Below are positions 15,797-24,150 of a DNA stretch of 64,000 nucleotides, piece by piece. Location of the stretch: the NCBI GenBank assembly GCA_028713995.1, contig JAQTNF010000005.1, positions 16,106-80,105 on the forward strand, read 5' to 3'. Under the pieces are notes generated by a model. That model did no database searches and was not told the origin of the DNA. It worked only from the letters and a program-made list of their open reading frames with translations. Source of the DNA: Deltaproteobacteria bacterium (lineage in GTDB: Bacteria; Myxococcota_A; Polyangia; JAAYKL01). The translations under genes were made by a program, and so were the position numbers. How positions within the stretch are numbered: the first letter of the stretch is position 1; each line of letters begins with the position of its first letter.

Positions 15797-16276
15797 GCAC
15801 TTGCCAGCTCTTCATCCAACTGGCGGCTCGCCACGACGCGGGACTTTGCGCGAATCCTGGGCAATGCGACGGTGAACAACGAGACAGGCCCAAGCTTCAC
15901 GGGCACGGCGTGCACCAACTCGTCCACGGGATGCTACGCGATGTTCGACTCAACGACGCGCGGCACGACCGGGCTCTGGACCCAGAGCGTGGCCAGCTCG
16001 TCGAACGGCGGCAAGGCGAACCTGAGCACCGGCGCGGTCACGAGCGTGGCCAGGACCGGGGCCAACCCGGCGTTGTGTTTGCGCGACATGGACGCGGCAG
16101 CGGCCTGCCAATCGGCTGCCTCGGCCTTCGTGTACAGCTTCGAGAACGGAGAGCCTGCAACGACCCTATTGCTCGGGTGCCCGCGCACGGCCGTGTACTC
16201 GAACAGCCTGTCGTACACGACCAACTGGGCCGAAGGACCCAGGAAAGGAAACCACACGGGACAGCTCTGTGGTTCT
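15797..16276 (+). pseudogene. Remnant of a DUF1566/Lcl-type exported domain
   Basis: The frame reads SSSNWRLATTRDFARILGNA, then TGLWTQSVASSSNGGKANL, then ALCLRDMD. This matches the end of DUF1566 (Lcl C-terminal) domains, where WRLPT, W(T/S)S and the closing (A)LCVRD-type motif are characteristic. There is no start codon with a ribosome-binding site, no signal peptide and no upstream half of the domain. The frame continues open directly after the stop of the mannose synthase gene. I read it as a decayed gene end. It could also be chance coding-like sequence. Confidence 0.35.
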
Positions 16277-16325
16277 GACGCTTGCGGCGTTGCTCGCGTT
16301 TGTTCAAGTACGCCGCTCGCGATGC

Positions 16326-16354
16326 TTGGCGCGCGGCCCCGATGCTGGCACAAT
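16326..16354 (+). promoter_or_regulatory. Promoter of the small lipoprotein gene
   Basis: TTGGCG (16326-16331), 17-bp spacer, CACAAT (16349-16354). Transcription would start at about 16361, the A of the ATG itself. Confidence 0.35.
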
Positions 16355-16360
16355 GGAACC

Positions 16361-16855
16361 ATGGACCGAGCCAAGACCATCGTGCTCGCCGTCGCCTGCG
16401 CCGCGCTCGCCGCGTCGTGCTGGGTCGAGGACGACATGGGGATCGGCGGCGACGGGATCGGGTGCACGGAGATCGGGTGCGACGACATGGTCACCGTGAG
16501 GATCGAGCGCTCGGACGAAGCGACCTTCCCGGACGGCCTGTACACGTTCACCTTCACGTTCGAGGACGCCTTGTCCGTGGAGTCGCAGTGCGTGCTCGAG
16601 GGATCCGACCTCAACTGCGGCGGCGACCTCTCGGATCTCATGATCGAGGTCAACGCCTCGGCCGAGCGCTTCACGGCCATGTATTTCGGCGCGCCGGGGC
16701 ACGTGACCGTGCGCGTCAAATACGAGGCACAGATCCTCGGCGAGCGCACCTTCCACCCGAGCTACGACCTCGTGAGCCCCAACGGCTCCGATTGCCCGCC
16801 CACGTGCTCGCAAGCCACGGCCGACATGGACGTGGCCGCGCCCGAGGAGGGCTGA
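16361..16855 (+). CDS. Small lipoprotein of unknown function
   Basis: The protein is 164 aa. The signal peptide (AKTIVLAVACAALAASC) ends in the lipobox AASC. The mature part is acidic, with four Cys near the N-terminus (CTEIGC, then CVLEGSDLNC) and alternating strands (LYTFTFTFEDALSV, HVTVRVKYEAQILG). This suggests a small beta-sandwich stabilised by disulphides. The frame is open far upstream to 15746. ATG 16361 is chosen because the signal peptide begins there and a promoter ends six bases before it. The next gene starts one base after the stop. Function unknown. Confidence 0.75.
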   Translation: MDRAKTIVLAVACAALAASCWVEDDMGIGGDGIGCTEIGCDDMVTVRIERSDEATFPDGLYTFTFTFEDALSVESQCVLEGSDLNCGGDLSDLMIEVNASAERFTAMYFGAPGHVTVRVKYEAQILGERTFHPSYDLVSPNGSDCPPTCSQATADMDVAAPEEG

Positions 16856-16856
16856 C

Positions 16857-17192
16857 ATGGACATCCGCATCCCATCCGGACCGCCCGCGACGCCCGACGT
16901 CCCGGCAACGGACGGCGCGACCTCGGAGGCGGCCGCCGCGGGGGCGCCCGGCGGGATCGGCACCGTGGGAGCGGACGCGGTGCAGCGCGTGGTCGACGAT
17001 CTGGCCGCGGGCCGCATCACGCGCGGGGAGGCGGTGGACAGGCTCGTGCAGGGCGCGCTCGACGGCAAGATGGCGCAGGCCGTCCCGTCCGAGGTGCGCG
17101 CCGAGATCGCGCAGGCCCTGCGCGCGCTCGTCGAGACCGACCCGCACCTCGCCTCCCTGGCATCCGGCCTCTCCCGCGGCGAGGGCCGCTAG
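16857..17192 (+). CDS. Small helical protein of unknown function
   Basis: The protein is 111 aa. The first 40 residues are Pro/Ala/Gly-rich and probably disordered. The rest forms about three amphipathic helices (AVQRVVDDLAAGRITRGEAV, AQAVPSEVRAEIAQALRALV). There is no signal peptide or metal motif. ATG 16857 follows GAGGAGGGC and lies one base after the preceding stop, so it is co-translated with the lipoprotein. I do not recognise the family. Confidence 0.65.
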   Translation: MDIRIPSGPPATPDVPATDGATSEAAAAGAPGGIGTVGADAVQRVVDDLAAGRITRGEAVDRLVQGALDGKMAQAVPSEVRAEIAQALRALVETDPHLASLASGLSRGEGR

Positions 17193-17239
17193 CCCGCCCG
17201 AAGTTGCATCGCATCGCGCCGGCGCGGTATACGCCCCGC

Positions 17240-18520
17240 ATGGGCTACCCGGGGTTCATCGGCTCGAGGTACCTGCGCTCGCGCAAGAAGAGCTCGATCT
17301 CGGCCATCACGATCATCGCGATCATCGGCGTGGCGCTCGGCGTGGCCGCCCTGTCCGTGGTGATCGCGATCTCGTCGGGCTTCGAGGAGGAGTTCACGGC
17401 CAAGGTGCTCGGCGTGAACGCGCACGTGCTCGTCATGAAGTACGGCGTGGACTTCACCGAGTACCGCCAGGTCATGAAGACCGCCAAGGAGGTGAGGGGC
17501 GTCAAGGGCGTGGCCCCCTTCATCATCCAGGAGATGATGCTGTCCAAGGGCGACCGCACCGCGGGCGTGCTCCTCAAGGGGGTCGATCCGGAGCTGCTCG
17601 GGGAGGTGCTCGACCTGCCGAGGCACATCGTGAAGGGCGGCCTCGCCGGCCTGCGCGTGCCCGGCTCCGGCCCGCCGCGCCCGGGTGCGCCCGCGGCCTC
17701 GGAGAAGGGTCCCATGCCCGGCATCATCCTCGGCCAGACCCTGGCCGAGAACCTGAACGCCAAGGTGGGCGACACGGTGCAGGTCACGACCCCGCTCATC
17801 GGGCTCGACGTGATCGGCTGGTCGCCCTCGGACGACACGCCGCGCAGCCTGTCGTTCAAGGTGGTCGGCATCTTCTACGCCGGGTTCCTCGAGTACGACA
17901 CCAAGCTCGTGTACGTGGATCTCTACCAGGCCCAGCGCTTCTTCGACCACGGCGACTCGGTCATCGGCGTGGAGATCACGCTCCACGACATCAACCAGGC
18001 CAAGGACGTCTCGGCCCGGCTGCGCGGGCTGCTCGGCGGCGGACCCTACCATACGGTCGACTGGCAGCTCCTCAACGAGCCGCTCTTCACGGCGCTCAAG
18101 ATGCAGAAGGTGGTGCTCACGATCGTGCTCGCCGTGATCATCGGTGTGGCCGCCTTCAACATCATCGCCACGCTCGTCATGATGGTCTTCGACAAGCGCC
18201 GCGAGATCGCCATCCTCAAGTCCATGGGCGCGAGCCACCGGGGCATCCTCTCGATTTTCATGTACGTGGGCACCGTGGTGGGGCTCGCGGGCATCACCAT
18301 CGGCCTCGCGCTCGGCTTCGGCGTGTGCCTGCTCCTCTCCGAGGTGGGCTGGCCGCTCGATCCCAAGGTCTACCTCATCGACCACCTGCCCGTGCGCCTG
18401 GCCGCCCTCGACTTCGTGGCGTGCGCAGGCGTGGCGTTCCTCATCTGCCTGCTCGCCACGATCTGGCCGTCCATGAGCGCCTCGCGCTTGAAGCCCGTGG
18501 ACGGGCTGCGCCAGGACTGA
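17240..18520 (+). CDS. Lipoprotein-releasing ABC permease (LolC/LolE family)
   Basis: The protein is 426 aa, close to LolC/LolE length. It is an inner-membrane subunit that extracts outer-membrane lipoproteins for hand-over to LolA. The N-terminus (FIGSRYLRSRKKSSISAI) is the family hallmark, followed by the first membrane helix (about residues 20-45). A periplasmic domain spans about residues 45-295. Three C-terminal helices include the coupling segment MVFDKRREIAILKSMGAS. The start at 17240 gives the standard N-terminus. No LolD ATPase gene is adjacent. The many lipoproteins in this window are obvious clients. Confidence 0.92.
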   Translation: MGYPGFIGSRYLRSRKKSSISAITIIAIIGVALGVAALSVVIAISSGFEEEFTAKVLGVNAHVLVMKYGVDFTEYRQVMKTAKEVRGVKGVAPFIIQEMMLSKGDRTAGVLLKGVDPELLGEVLDLPRHIVKGGLAGLRVPGSGPPRPGAPAASEKGPMPGIILGQTLAENLNAKVGDTVQVTTPLIGLDVIGWSPSDDTPRSLSFKVVGIFYAGFLEYDTKLVYVDLYQAQRFFDHGDSVIGVEITLHDINQAKDVSARLRGLLGGGPYHTVDWQLLNEPLFTALKMQKVVLTIVLAVIIGVAAFNIIATLVMMVFDKRREIAILKSMGASHRGILSIFMYVGTVVGLAGITIGLALGFGVCLLLSEVGWPLDPKVYLIDHLPVRLAALDFVACAGVAFLICLLATIWPSMSASRLKPVDGLRQD

Positions 18521-18534
18521 AGGGGGGGCTCGCC

Positions 18535-18963
18535 GTGGAGGCGCGACGTCTCGGCATGGAGAACTATGACGCGCTCGTCGCGCTGTGGGCCGAGGCCGGC
18601 CTGCCCGTGAAGCTCAGGGGCCGTGACGCGCGCGAGGCGATCGAGCGCCAGCTCAAGCTCCCCCACATCGCCTTCCTCGGCCTGTTCGACGGGGATCTTC
18701 TGGTGGGCGCCGCGATCGCCACCCACGACGGCCGCAAGGGCTGGGTGAACCATCTGGCCGTGCGCGCATCGCACCGCAGACGGGGCCTCGGCCGCACGCT
18801 CGTGCGCGCGTGCGAGCAGTGGCTCGACGCCGAGGGCATCCGCATCTTCGCGTGCCTCGTCGAGGCGGGGAGCGACGCCTCGCGCGCCCTGTTCGGCACG
18901 CTCGGGTATGCCCTGTTCGAGGGCGTCACGTACCACACGAAGAGGCTCGATCCCGGGGCGTGA
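18535..18963 (+). CDS. GNAT-family N-acetyltransferase
   Basis: The protein is 142 aa. It has the GNAT fold: an N-terminal segment EARRLGMENYDALVALWAEA, the strand WVNHLAVRASHRRRGLGRTL carrying the acetyl-CoA pyrophosphate-binding motif RRRGLGRTL (R/QxxGxG/A), and the C-terminal SRALFGTLGYALFE. The substrate cannot be told. It may acetylate a protein N-terminus, an amino acid or a small molecule. GTG 18535 is chosen because AGGGGGG precedes it by 6-7 nt and the family N-terminus begins there. ATG 18556 would remove the first strand. It lies 14 nt after the Lol permease gene. Confidence 0.88.
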   Translation: MEARRLGMENYDALVALWAEAGLPVKLRGRDAREAIERQLKLPHIAFLGLFDGDLLVGAAIATHDGRKGWVNHLAVRASHRRRGLGRTLVRACEQWLDAEGIRIFACLVEAGSDASRALFGTLGYALFEGVTYHTKRLDPGA

Positions 18964-18967
18964 CCGA

Positions 18968-18996
18968 TTGACATGACCAAGTAGTGGACTTAATAT
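18968..18996 (+). promoter_or_regulatory. Promoter of the toxin-antitoxin operon
   Basis: TTGACA (18968-18973, perfect), 17-bp spacer, TAATAT (18991-18996). The predicted start is at 19003, the A of the antitoxin ATG, so the mRNA would have no leader. There is no Shine-Dalgarno sequence. Confidence 0.65.
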
Positions 18997-19002
18997 TGAA
19001 TC

Positions 19003-19248
19003 ATGATCAGGATCAACATCCACGAGGCCAAGACCCATCTGTCGCGCTATCTCGGGCGTCTCGAAAAAGAGGGTCGAATTGTGATCTGCAAGCGCAACGT
19101 GGCCATCGCCGAGATCAGGCCGACGGAAAACCGTGACCCGAAGCCGAGGCGCATCGGGCTGGCAAAGGGCCGGTTCGACGTCCCCTCATCGTTCTTCGAC
19201 CCGCTCCCGGATGACCTGCTCGCGGCCTTCGGCGGCGACGCGAGGTGA
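19003..19248 (+). CDS. Antitoxin, Phd/YefM family
   Basis: The protein is 81 aa. The N-terminus (MIRINIHEAKTHLSRYLGRL) is the DNA-binding and dimerisation module of Phd/YefM antitoxins. The GRIVICKRNVAIAEIRP segment completes the fold. The C-terminal tail (FDPLPDDLLAAFGG) is the usual toxin-neutralising extension. It should neutralise the PIN toxin encoded next and autorepress the operon. The toxin TTG lies 4 nt after the antitoxin stop. Confidence 0.92.
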   Translation: MIRINIHEAKTHLSRYLGRLEKEGRIVICKRNVAIAEIRPTENRDPKPRRIGLAKGRFDVPSSFFDPLPDDLLAAFGGDAR

Positions 19249-19252
19249 AGCC

Positions 19253-19639
19253 TTGAAGCTCCTCCTCGACACCTGCACGTTCCTCTGGATCACCCTGGAT
19301 GCGCCCGAGCTGTCGAAGCGTTGCCGCGAGCTCTATCTCGATCCGGAGAACGAGGTCCATTTCAGCGCCGTGTCCGCCTGGGAGATCGCGATCAAGAACC
19401 AGCTCGGCCGGCTCCCGCTCCCCGAACCGCCGGAGAGGTTCGTTCCGATTCAAAGGGAGAAGCACGGCATCGCGGCGCTCCCGCTCGACGAGATCTCGGC
19501 CCTGCACGCACGTCGCCTCCCGCCCCTCCACCAAGATCCCTTCGACCGCATGCTCGTCTGCCAGGCCATCGTCAACGGCATGACCATCCTCACCCCTGAC
19601 GAGCACATCTCCAGGTATCCCGTCCTCACCGAGTGGTGA
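19253..19639 (+). CDS. PIN-domain toxin (VapC-type ribonuclease)
   Basis: The protein is 128 aa. PIN ribonuclease toxins cleave RNA with a metal site of acidic residues. All are visible: Asp in LLLDTCTFLW, Glu in SAVSAWEIAIKNQLGRL, Asp pair in HQDPFDRMLVCQA, and Asp in ILTPDEHISRYP. The TTG start at 19253 follows GAGGTGAAGCC, whose GAGGTG overlaps the antitoxin stop. This arrangement would keep toxin translation below that of the antitoxin. It converges with the DUF333 lipoprotein gene, with 14 nt between the stops. Confidence 0.92.
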   Translation: MKLLLDTCTFLWITLDAPELSKRCRELYLDPENEVHFSAVSAWEIAIKNQLGRLPLPEPPERFVPIQREKHGIAALPLDEISALHARRLPPLHQDPFDRMLVCQAIVNGMTILTPDEHISRYPVLTEW

Positions 19640-19653
19640 GACGGGGGGCCGTC

Positions 19654-19977
19654 CTACTTCCCTTCCCCCGGACACCGCCCCGAGTCGTCGCGGCAGGTTC
19701 CCGGCCTGCACTCGCCCCTGAAGAAGGCCCACTCCTCGCAGCGCGAGCCGTCCGCGAACACGCACACCCCGTACTGGCCCGCGGCCTCGGTCCTGATCTC
19801 GAGCCTGCCGCCGTTCTTCACGCAATTCACGCTGGCCGGATTCGCAATTCGGACGTTGTCGGACGGGGCCGGCTCCTTCACCGCCGCGGCGCCGGGCGCC
19901 TCGGGTGCGCGCTTCTCGACCTGCCCGCACGCCAGGGGGAGAACGATCGCAGCAAGCGCAATGACGAAGCGCCTCAT
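19654..19977 (-). CDS. DUF333-type small lipoprotein
   Basis: The protein is 107 aa. The signal peptide ([17 protein letters not shown]) ends in a lipobox. The mature part contains the DUF333 signature [17 protein letters not shown]...[22 protein letters not shown]. In many Gram-negatives this domain (putative hemolysin/YdbJ type) is a small disulphide-bonded periplasmic or lipoprotein module. Its function is unproven. The ATG overlaps the stop of mtnA (ATGA), so it is translationally coupled to mtnA although there is no obvious functional link. Confidence 0.85.
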   Translation of the reverse strand: MRRFVIALAAIVLPLACGQVEKRAPEAPGAAAVKEPAPSDNVRIANPASVNCVKNGGRLEIRTEAAGQYGVCVFADGSRCEEWAFFRGECRPGTCRDDSGRCPGEGK

Positions 19978-21035
19978 GGCGTTGCGCCTTCCGCGAGCCT
20001 TCCGATGGTCTCGGCGTTCGGAGGCTGCGCGAGCCCCCGGTCCGTGATGAGCGCGGTCACGAGACGCGCCGGGGTCACGTCGAAGGCCGGGTTGCGCACG
20101 GGCACGCCTTCGGGCGTGACGCGCCGCCCGTGGATGTGCGTGACCTCGTCGGCCGCACGCTCCTCGATGGGGATGGCTGCGCCGTCCGGCGTGGCCAGGT
20201 CCACTGTGGACCACGGGGCTGCCACGTAGAACGGGACTCCGTGCGCGGCCGCGGCCAGCGCCACGCCCAGCGTGCCGATCTTGTTCGCGAAGTCGCCGTT
20301 GGCCGCCACCCGGTCCGCGCCCACGACCACCATGTCGATCTCGCCACGCGCGAGGTGCGAGGCCGCAGCGCCGTCCACGATGACCGTGACCGGGATGCCG
20401 TCGCGCGCGAGCTCCCAGGCCGTGAGGCGGGCCCCCTGGAGGAGCGGCCTCGTCTCGTCGGCCAGGACGCGCACGCGCTTGCCCTGCTCCACCGCGGACC
20501 GCACGACCCCGAGGGCCGTTCCGTGGCCGGCCGTGGCCAGGCCGCCCGCGTTGCAGTGGGTCAGGATGGTGGCGCCGTCCGGAACCAGGGCCGCGCCGTG
20601 GCTTCCCATCCGGCGGCACATGGCGATGTCCTCTTCGCGGATGGCGAGCGCCTCGGCAAGCAGGGCCTGCCGGAGAGCCACCGCGTCGTTCGAGGTCGAG
20701 GAAGAGAGGCGACGGCGCATGCGGTCCAAGGCCCAGAACAGGTTCACGGCCGTGGGCCTGGTGGCGGCCAGAAGATCACACGCGTCGTTCGCGGCCCGGG
20801 CTACGGCGCGCGCATCCCCGGAGGTCCTGGTCGCGGCGAGGGCCACGCCGAGCGCGGCCGCCACTCCGATGGCCGGAGCCCCGCGGATGACCATGGTGCG
20901 GATTGCATGCGCCACGCCGTGCGCGTCCTCGTAAGTGTTGTATCTCTCGATCTCCGGGAGCAGACGCTGGTCGAGCATGACCACAGCGCCGTCGCGCCAG
21001 CAGACCGTCTCGAACGATGAAGGCCTTTCGCTCAT
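19974..21035 (-). CDS. mtnA: S-methyl-5-thioribose-1-phosphate isomerase
   Basis: The protein is 353 aa, standard length. It converts methylthioribose 1-phosphate to methylthioribulose 1-phosphate in the methionine salvage pathway. Motifs present are the substrate-binding [16 protein letters not shown], the catalytic Cys near residue 160 in [19 protein letters not shown], the [13 protein letters not shown] loop, and the catalytic Asp near residue 241 in [23 protein letters not shown] 21035 follows GGAGGTGATC. It has its own promoter, which is divergent from mtaB. The other mtn genes are not in the window, so salvage either uses distant genes or a shunt. Confidence 0.95.
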   Translation of the reverse strand: MSERPSSFETVCWRDGAVVMLDQRLLPEIERYNTYEDAHGVAHAIRTMVIRGAPAIGVAAALGVALAATRTSGDARAVARAANDACDLLAATRPTAVNLFWALDRMRRRLSSSTSNDAVALRQALLAEALAIREEDIAMCRRMGSHGAALVPDGATILTHCNAGGLATAGHGTALGVVRSAVEQGKRVRVLADETRPLLQGARLTAWELARDGIPVTVIVDGAAASHLARGEIDMVVVGADRVAANGDFANKIGTLGVALAAAAHGVPFYVAAPWSTVDLATPDGAAIPIEERAADEVTHIHGRRVTPEGVPVRNPAFDVTPARLVTALITDRGLAQPPNAETIGRLAEGATP

Positions 21036-21071
21036 GGGAAGATCACCTCCCTGCTGGAGATTGTCGCCCGG

Positions 21072-21100
21072 ATCATATCGGCCGGGCTCGCCCCTGACAA
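21072..21100 (-). promoter_or_regulatory. Promoter of mtnA
   Basis: TTGTCA (21095-21100), 17-bp spacer, TATGAT (21072-21077). Predicted start near 21065, about 30 nt before the ATG. Confidence 0.6.
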
Positions 21101-21159
21101 CGTCTGCTTGCACGGCCGCGCGTTTCGGGTCACACAGGACGCGGAGGAACGAAGAGGAC

Positions 21160-22467
21160 GTGACGCGCCTTCGAGTCGCCATCGCCACCGTGGGCTGCCG
21201 CGCCAACCAGGCGGACAGCGCCTCGCTCGCCCGTTCGCTCGGCGCGGACGGCGTGGAGATCGTCTCGTCTTTCGTGGACGCGGACGTGGCGGTGGTCAAC
21301 ACCTGCTGCGTGACCGCCGAGGCCGAGCGCGACAGCCGCAAGGCCGTGCGCCGCGCCCTTGGCGCATCGCCCGCGACCCGTGTGGTGGTCACGGGCTGCG
21401 CGGTGACGGCTCTCGCCGGCTTCGGAGAGGGCTTCGGGCCGCGAGTCCGGGCGATCGCCGGCACGGACACGGACATGACCCGGGTGGCCGCGCTCGTGGG
21501 CGCCCTCGAAGGAGGCCGGGACCGGGACGCCGGGCAAGCCCGCGGCCCCGTGGGAAGGCCCTTGGGTCGGGAGCGCGCCCTGCTCAAGGTGCAGACCGGG
21601 TGCAGCCACGGGTGCACGTACTGCGTGGTGCCCGCGGCCAGGGGCGAGGAGCGCTCCATGCCGCTCGGCGAGGCCGTGGAGCGGGCCGCGGCCCTGTTCG
21701 GCGAGGGGCGTCCGGAGGTCGTCCTCACGGGCGTGCAGCTCGGGGCGTGGGGGTGCGATTTGCCGGGCTCGCCACGGCTCGCGTCGCTCGTCGCCGCTCT
21801 GGCCGATCGCGCCGCGCCCGGACGCGTGCGCCTCAGCTCAATCGAGCCCTGGTCCGTGGACGACGCGCTCCTCGACGTGGTGACAGGTCACGACCGGGTG
21901 TGCCCGCACCTGCACCTGCCGCTCCAGAGCGGCTCCGACAGGGTGCTTGCGGCCATGGGGCGGACCTACGACGGTCGGGGCTTTCTCGGAATCGTCGAGA
22001 GGGCGAGGGCGCGGCGCGCGGATCTCGCGCTCGGGACCGACGTGCTGCTGGGGTTTCCGGGCGAGGACGGGGCCGCGTTCGCGGACACGCTCGCGGTGCT
22101 CAAGGACGCGCACCCGTCCTACGTGCACGCCTTCGGCTTCTCACCGCGGCCCGGCACGCGGGCCTGCTCCATGTTCGGCAGGCCGTCGCGCGACGAGGTG
22201 CGCGAGCGCGTCCGCGAGACGCGGCTCTTCGGGGATCACGCGCGCGCGGCGTTCTTCGCGGCGCAAGGGGGCGCGGTGCGCGAGGTCGCGATCGAGGGGC
22301 GCGGCGCGTCGGGCCCGCGCGGCCTCACCGACAACTTCATCCCGGTCTTCCTGCGCGGCGAGGAAGCGGCGCCGGGATCGCTCGTGCGCGCCCGGCTCGG
22401 CACGGCGGTCGTGGGAGGAAGGCTCGAGGCCGAGCCCGCCTTGCGGGACACCGGGCTTTCAAGATAG
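21160..22467 (+). CDS. mtaB: tRNA t6A37 methylthiotransferase MtaB
   Basis: The protein is 435 aa. It is a radical-SAM methylthiotransferase that adds a methylthio group to t6A37 in tRNA. The N-terminal UPF0004 domain has three cluster Cys ([21 protein letters not shown]). The radical-SAM domain has Cys148, Cys152 and Cys155 in [16 protein letters not shown]. The segment [14 protein letters not shown] is conserved in the family, and a short TRAM-like C-terminus follows. GTG 21160 is chosen because the family N-terminus starts there and GAGGA motifs precede it. Longer upstream frames run back into mtnA on the other strand. Confidence 0.93.
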   Translation: MTRLRVAIATVGCRANQADSASLARSLGADGVEIVSSFVDADVAVVNTCCVTAEAERDSRKAVRRALGASPATRVVVTGCAVTALAGFGEGFGPRVRAIAGTDTDMTRVAALVGALEGGRDRDAGQARGPVGRPLGRERALLKVQTGCSHGCTYCVVPAARGEERSMPLGEAVERAAALFGEGRPEVVLTGVQLGAWGCDLPGSPRLASLVAALADRAAPGRVRLSSIEPWSVDDALLDVVTGHDRVCPHLHLPLQSGSDRVLAAMGRTYDGRGFLGIVERARARRADLALGTDVLLGFPGEDGAAFADTLAVLKDAHPSYVHAFGFSPRPGTRACSMFGRPSRDEVRERVRETRLFGDHARAAFFAAQGGAVREVAIEGRGASGPRGLTDNFIPVFLRGEEAAPGSLVRARLGTAVVGGRLEAEPALRDTGLSR

Positions 22468-22510
22468 AGCGGAAAGGCAGGCGACCCCGCGCGGCCGCGA
22501 AAGGCGTATC

Positions 22511-23743
22511 TTGACTCTCAAGGCGTCACTGTTCAGCGGGCTCAAGGACAAGCGGGTGCCGTGCCGCACCCGCGGGTGCAAGAACACGTGGACCTTCACG
22601 GGGGAGGACCAGCTGCGGTGGATGCGGGAGGGGAAGACCGATCCGCCGGAGCGCATGTGCCCCGAGTGTTACGCCAAGTACAACGAGCTCGAGGACCGCG
22701 AGGTGCCGTGCGCCAACGAGGCGTGCAAGGGCACGTGGACCTGGAGCAAGGCCGCGCGGCTCGCGGCGCTCAAGCGCGGGCAGACCGAACCGCCGCACGG
22801 CGTCCTGTGCAAGGCGTGCCGCGAGCGGTCGAAGGTCGTGGAGCGGTTGGAGGTTCCCTGCCGTGTGCGCGGTTGCAGCAACACCTGGGTGTGGACCGCC
22901 GAGGAGCGCATGGCCGCGGACGGGGGGCAGGGCACCGCGTCGCCGCCGGTGCGCATGTGCGACGAGTGCTACGGGCGGTGGCGCGATCTTGCGGACAGGC
23001 AGGAGCCGTGCCGCGTGTCCGGCTGCGAGGGCACATGGATGTGGACCAGGGGCATGCAGCTCGAGGCCGGGCGCAAGGGTGTCACGTCGCCGCCCCGCCG
23101 TCTGTGCGCCGCATGCGGCGAGGTCCTCGACGGGCTCGAGGACAAGGAGCAGCCGTGCCGGGTGCGGGGCTGCAAGGGAACCTGGGTGTGGACGCGGCTC
23201 GCGCAGGTGGAGGCGAAGCGCGCCGGAGACGGTGGGCCGCCCCATAGGATGTGCGACGCCTGCTACGAGCGCATGAAGGGCCTCGAGGATCGGCAGCAGC
23301 CGTGTCGCATCAAGGGTTGCAAGAACACGTGGGCGTGGACGCGGACCATGCAGCTCGAGGGCTCGCTGCGCGGGCGCACCGCGGCGCCGCGGCGCATGTG
23401 CGACGAGTGCGCGGCGGCCGTGACGCGCCTCGTGGATCGCGACGCGCCGTGCAAGCACGAGGGGTGCGGCGGCACCTGGAACTGGACCGCCGAGATGCAG
23501 CTTTCGGCCGAGCGCGCCGGCCGCGGCAACGAGCCTCCGCGCCGCATGTGCGCCGCGTGCGAGAAGTTCCTCGAAGAGGTCCGCCCGGTGAGCCTCGCCT
23601 GCTCCTCATGCGGCAAGGAGATCCTGTGGACCACCCAGGGGCAGCTCATGGCGCGCCTCGGCAAGTGGGTGCGCCCCAGCCTGTGCGCGGACTGCCGCAA
23701 GGCCATGAGCCCGGCCGACGTCGAAGGGCAGGGGCAATCCTGA
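22511..23743 (+). CDS. Tandem zinc-ribbon protein (eight zf-trcl-like repeats)
   Basis: The protein is 410 aa. Almost the whole length is made of eight tandem units of about 48-50 residues. Units 1-7 share PC-x4-C-(K/S/E)-(N/G)-TW-x-(W/F)-(T/S) near their start and (P)P-x-R-(M/L)-C-x2-C in the second half. The seven copies are joined by a charged helix (ELEDRE, GLEDKEQ, GLEDRQQ). The eighth unit (ACSSCGKEILWTTQGQL, then SLCADCRKAM) uses C-x2-C and looks like a classical zf-trcl ribbon. About 32 Cys could bind eight zinc ions. TTG 22511 follows AAGGCG. There is no signal peptide, so it is probably cytoplasmic. A nucleic-acid-binding or scaffold role is inference. Confidence 0.8.
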   Translation: MTLKASLFSGLKDKRVPCRTRGCKNTWTFTGEDQLRWMREGKTDPPERMCPECYAKYNELEDREVPCANEACKGTWTWSKAARLAALKRGQTEPPHGVLCKACRERSKVVERLEVPCRVRGCSNTWVWTAEERMAADGGQGTASPPVRMCDECYGRWRDLADRQEPCRVSGCEGTWMWTRGMQLEAGRKGVTSPPRRLCAACGEVLDGLEDKEQPCRVRGCKGTWVWTRLAQVEAKRAGDGGPPHRMCDACYERMKGLEDRQQPCRIKGCKNTWAWTRTMQLEGSLRGRTAAPRRMCDECAAAVTRLVDRDAPCKHEGCGGTWNWTAEMQLSAERAGRGNEPPRRMCAACEKFLEEVRPVSLACSSCGKEILWTTQGQLMARLGKWVRPSLCADCRKAMSPADVEGQGQS

Positions 23744-23853
23744 CCGTCCGGCGCTCCCTGCCGAGCCCGCCCGCGCAAACCCGTTCGCGCAAACCCGCTC
23801 GCCTCGCACCCGGTCTTTTGCTATGTTTCCGACCCGCATGGAGGGAGGAACCC

Positions 23854-24150
23854 ATGGACAGTGAGATGAAGCGCCGCATCGAGGAGCGCGCCGAGGTGGT
23901 GCGGATCGTCAAGCAGGACCTCATCACGCGCCTCAACCTGCCGTACGGGCCGGACGACCTGCACGAGGACGTCTCGCTCCTCGGCTCCGGCCTGGGCCTC
24001 GACTCGCTCGACGCGCTCGAGGTCATCCTGGGCATCGAGCACGCGTTCGGCATCAAGATCGCGGACGACAACATCGGCATCCTGCGCTCGATCAACACCA
24101 TCGCCGACCACGTGATCGCCGCGCGGCGCAATTCGGAGGTGCCCGCATGA
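23854..24150 (+). CDS. Acyl carrier protein
   Basis: The protein is 98 aa. The phosphopantetheine attachment site is GLDSLDALEV (Ser51). It sits in a four-helix ACP with acidic helix II (EVILGIEHAFGIKIADDN). The N-terminus is about 15 residues longer and more charged than AcpP, and the sequence differs from the housekeeping ACP, so a specialised pathway is likely. ATG 23854 follows GGAGGGAGGAACCC. Its stop overlaps the ATG of the GcvT-like gene (ATGA), and the thioesterase gene follows. This suggests that these proteins act on one carrier-bound substrate. Confidence 0.92.
   Translation: MDSEMKRRIEERAEVVRIVKQDLITRLNLPYGPDDLHEDVSLLGSGLGLDSLDALEVILGIEHAFGIKIADDNIGILRSINTIADHVIAARRNSEVPA

Noticed and set aside
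16282..18963. One very long open frame of nearly 900 codons on the plus strand
   Set aside because: Only its last 142 codons (the GNAT protein) are real. The rest is an alternative frame of the lipoprotein, helical protein and Lol permease genes.
19003..19639. Toxin-antitoxin pair as part of a larger mobile island
   Set aside because: No integrase, insertion sequence, direct repeat or tRNA was seen around it. Flanking genes are ordinary housekeeping types.
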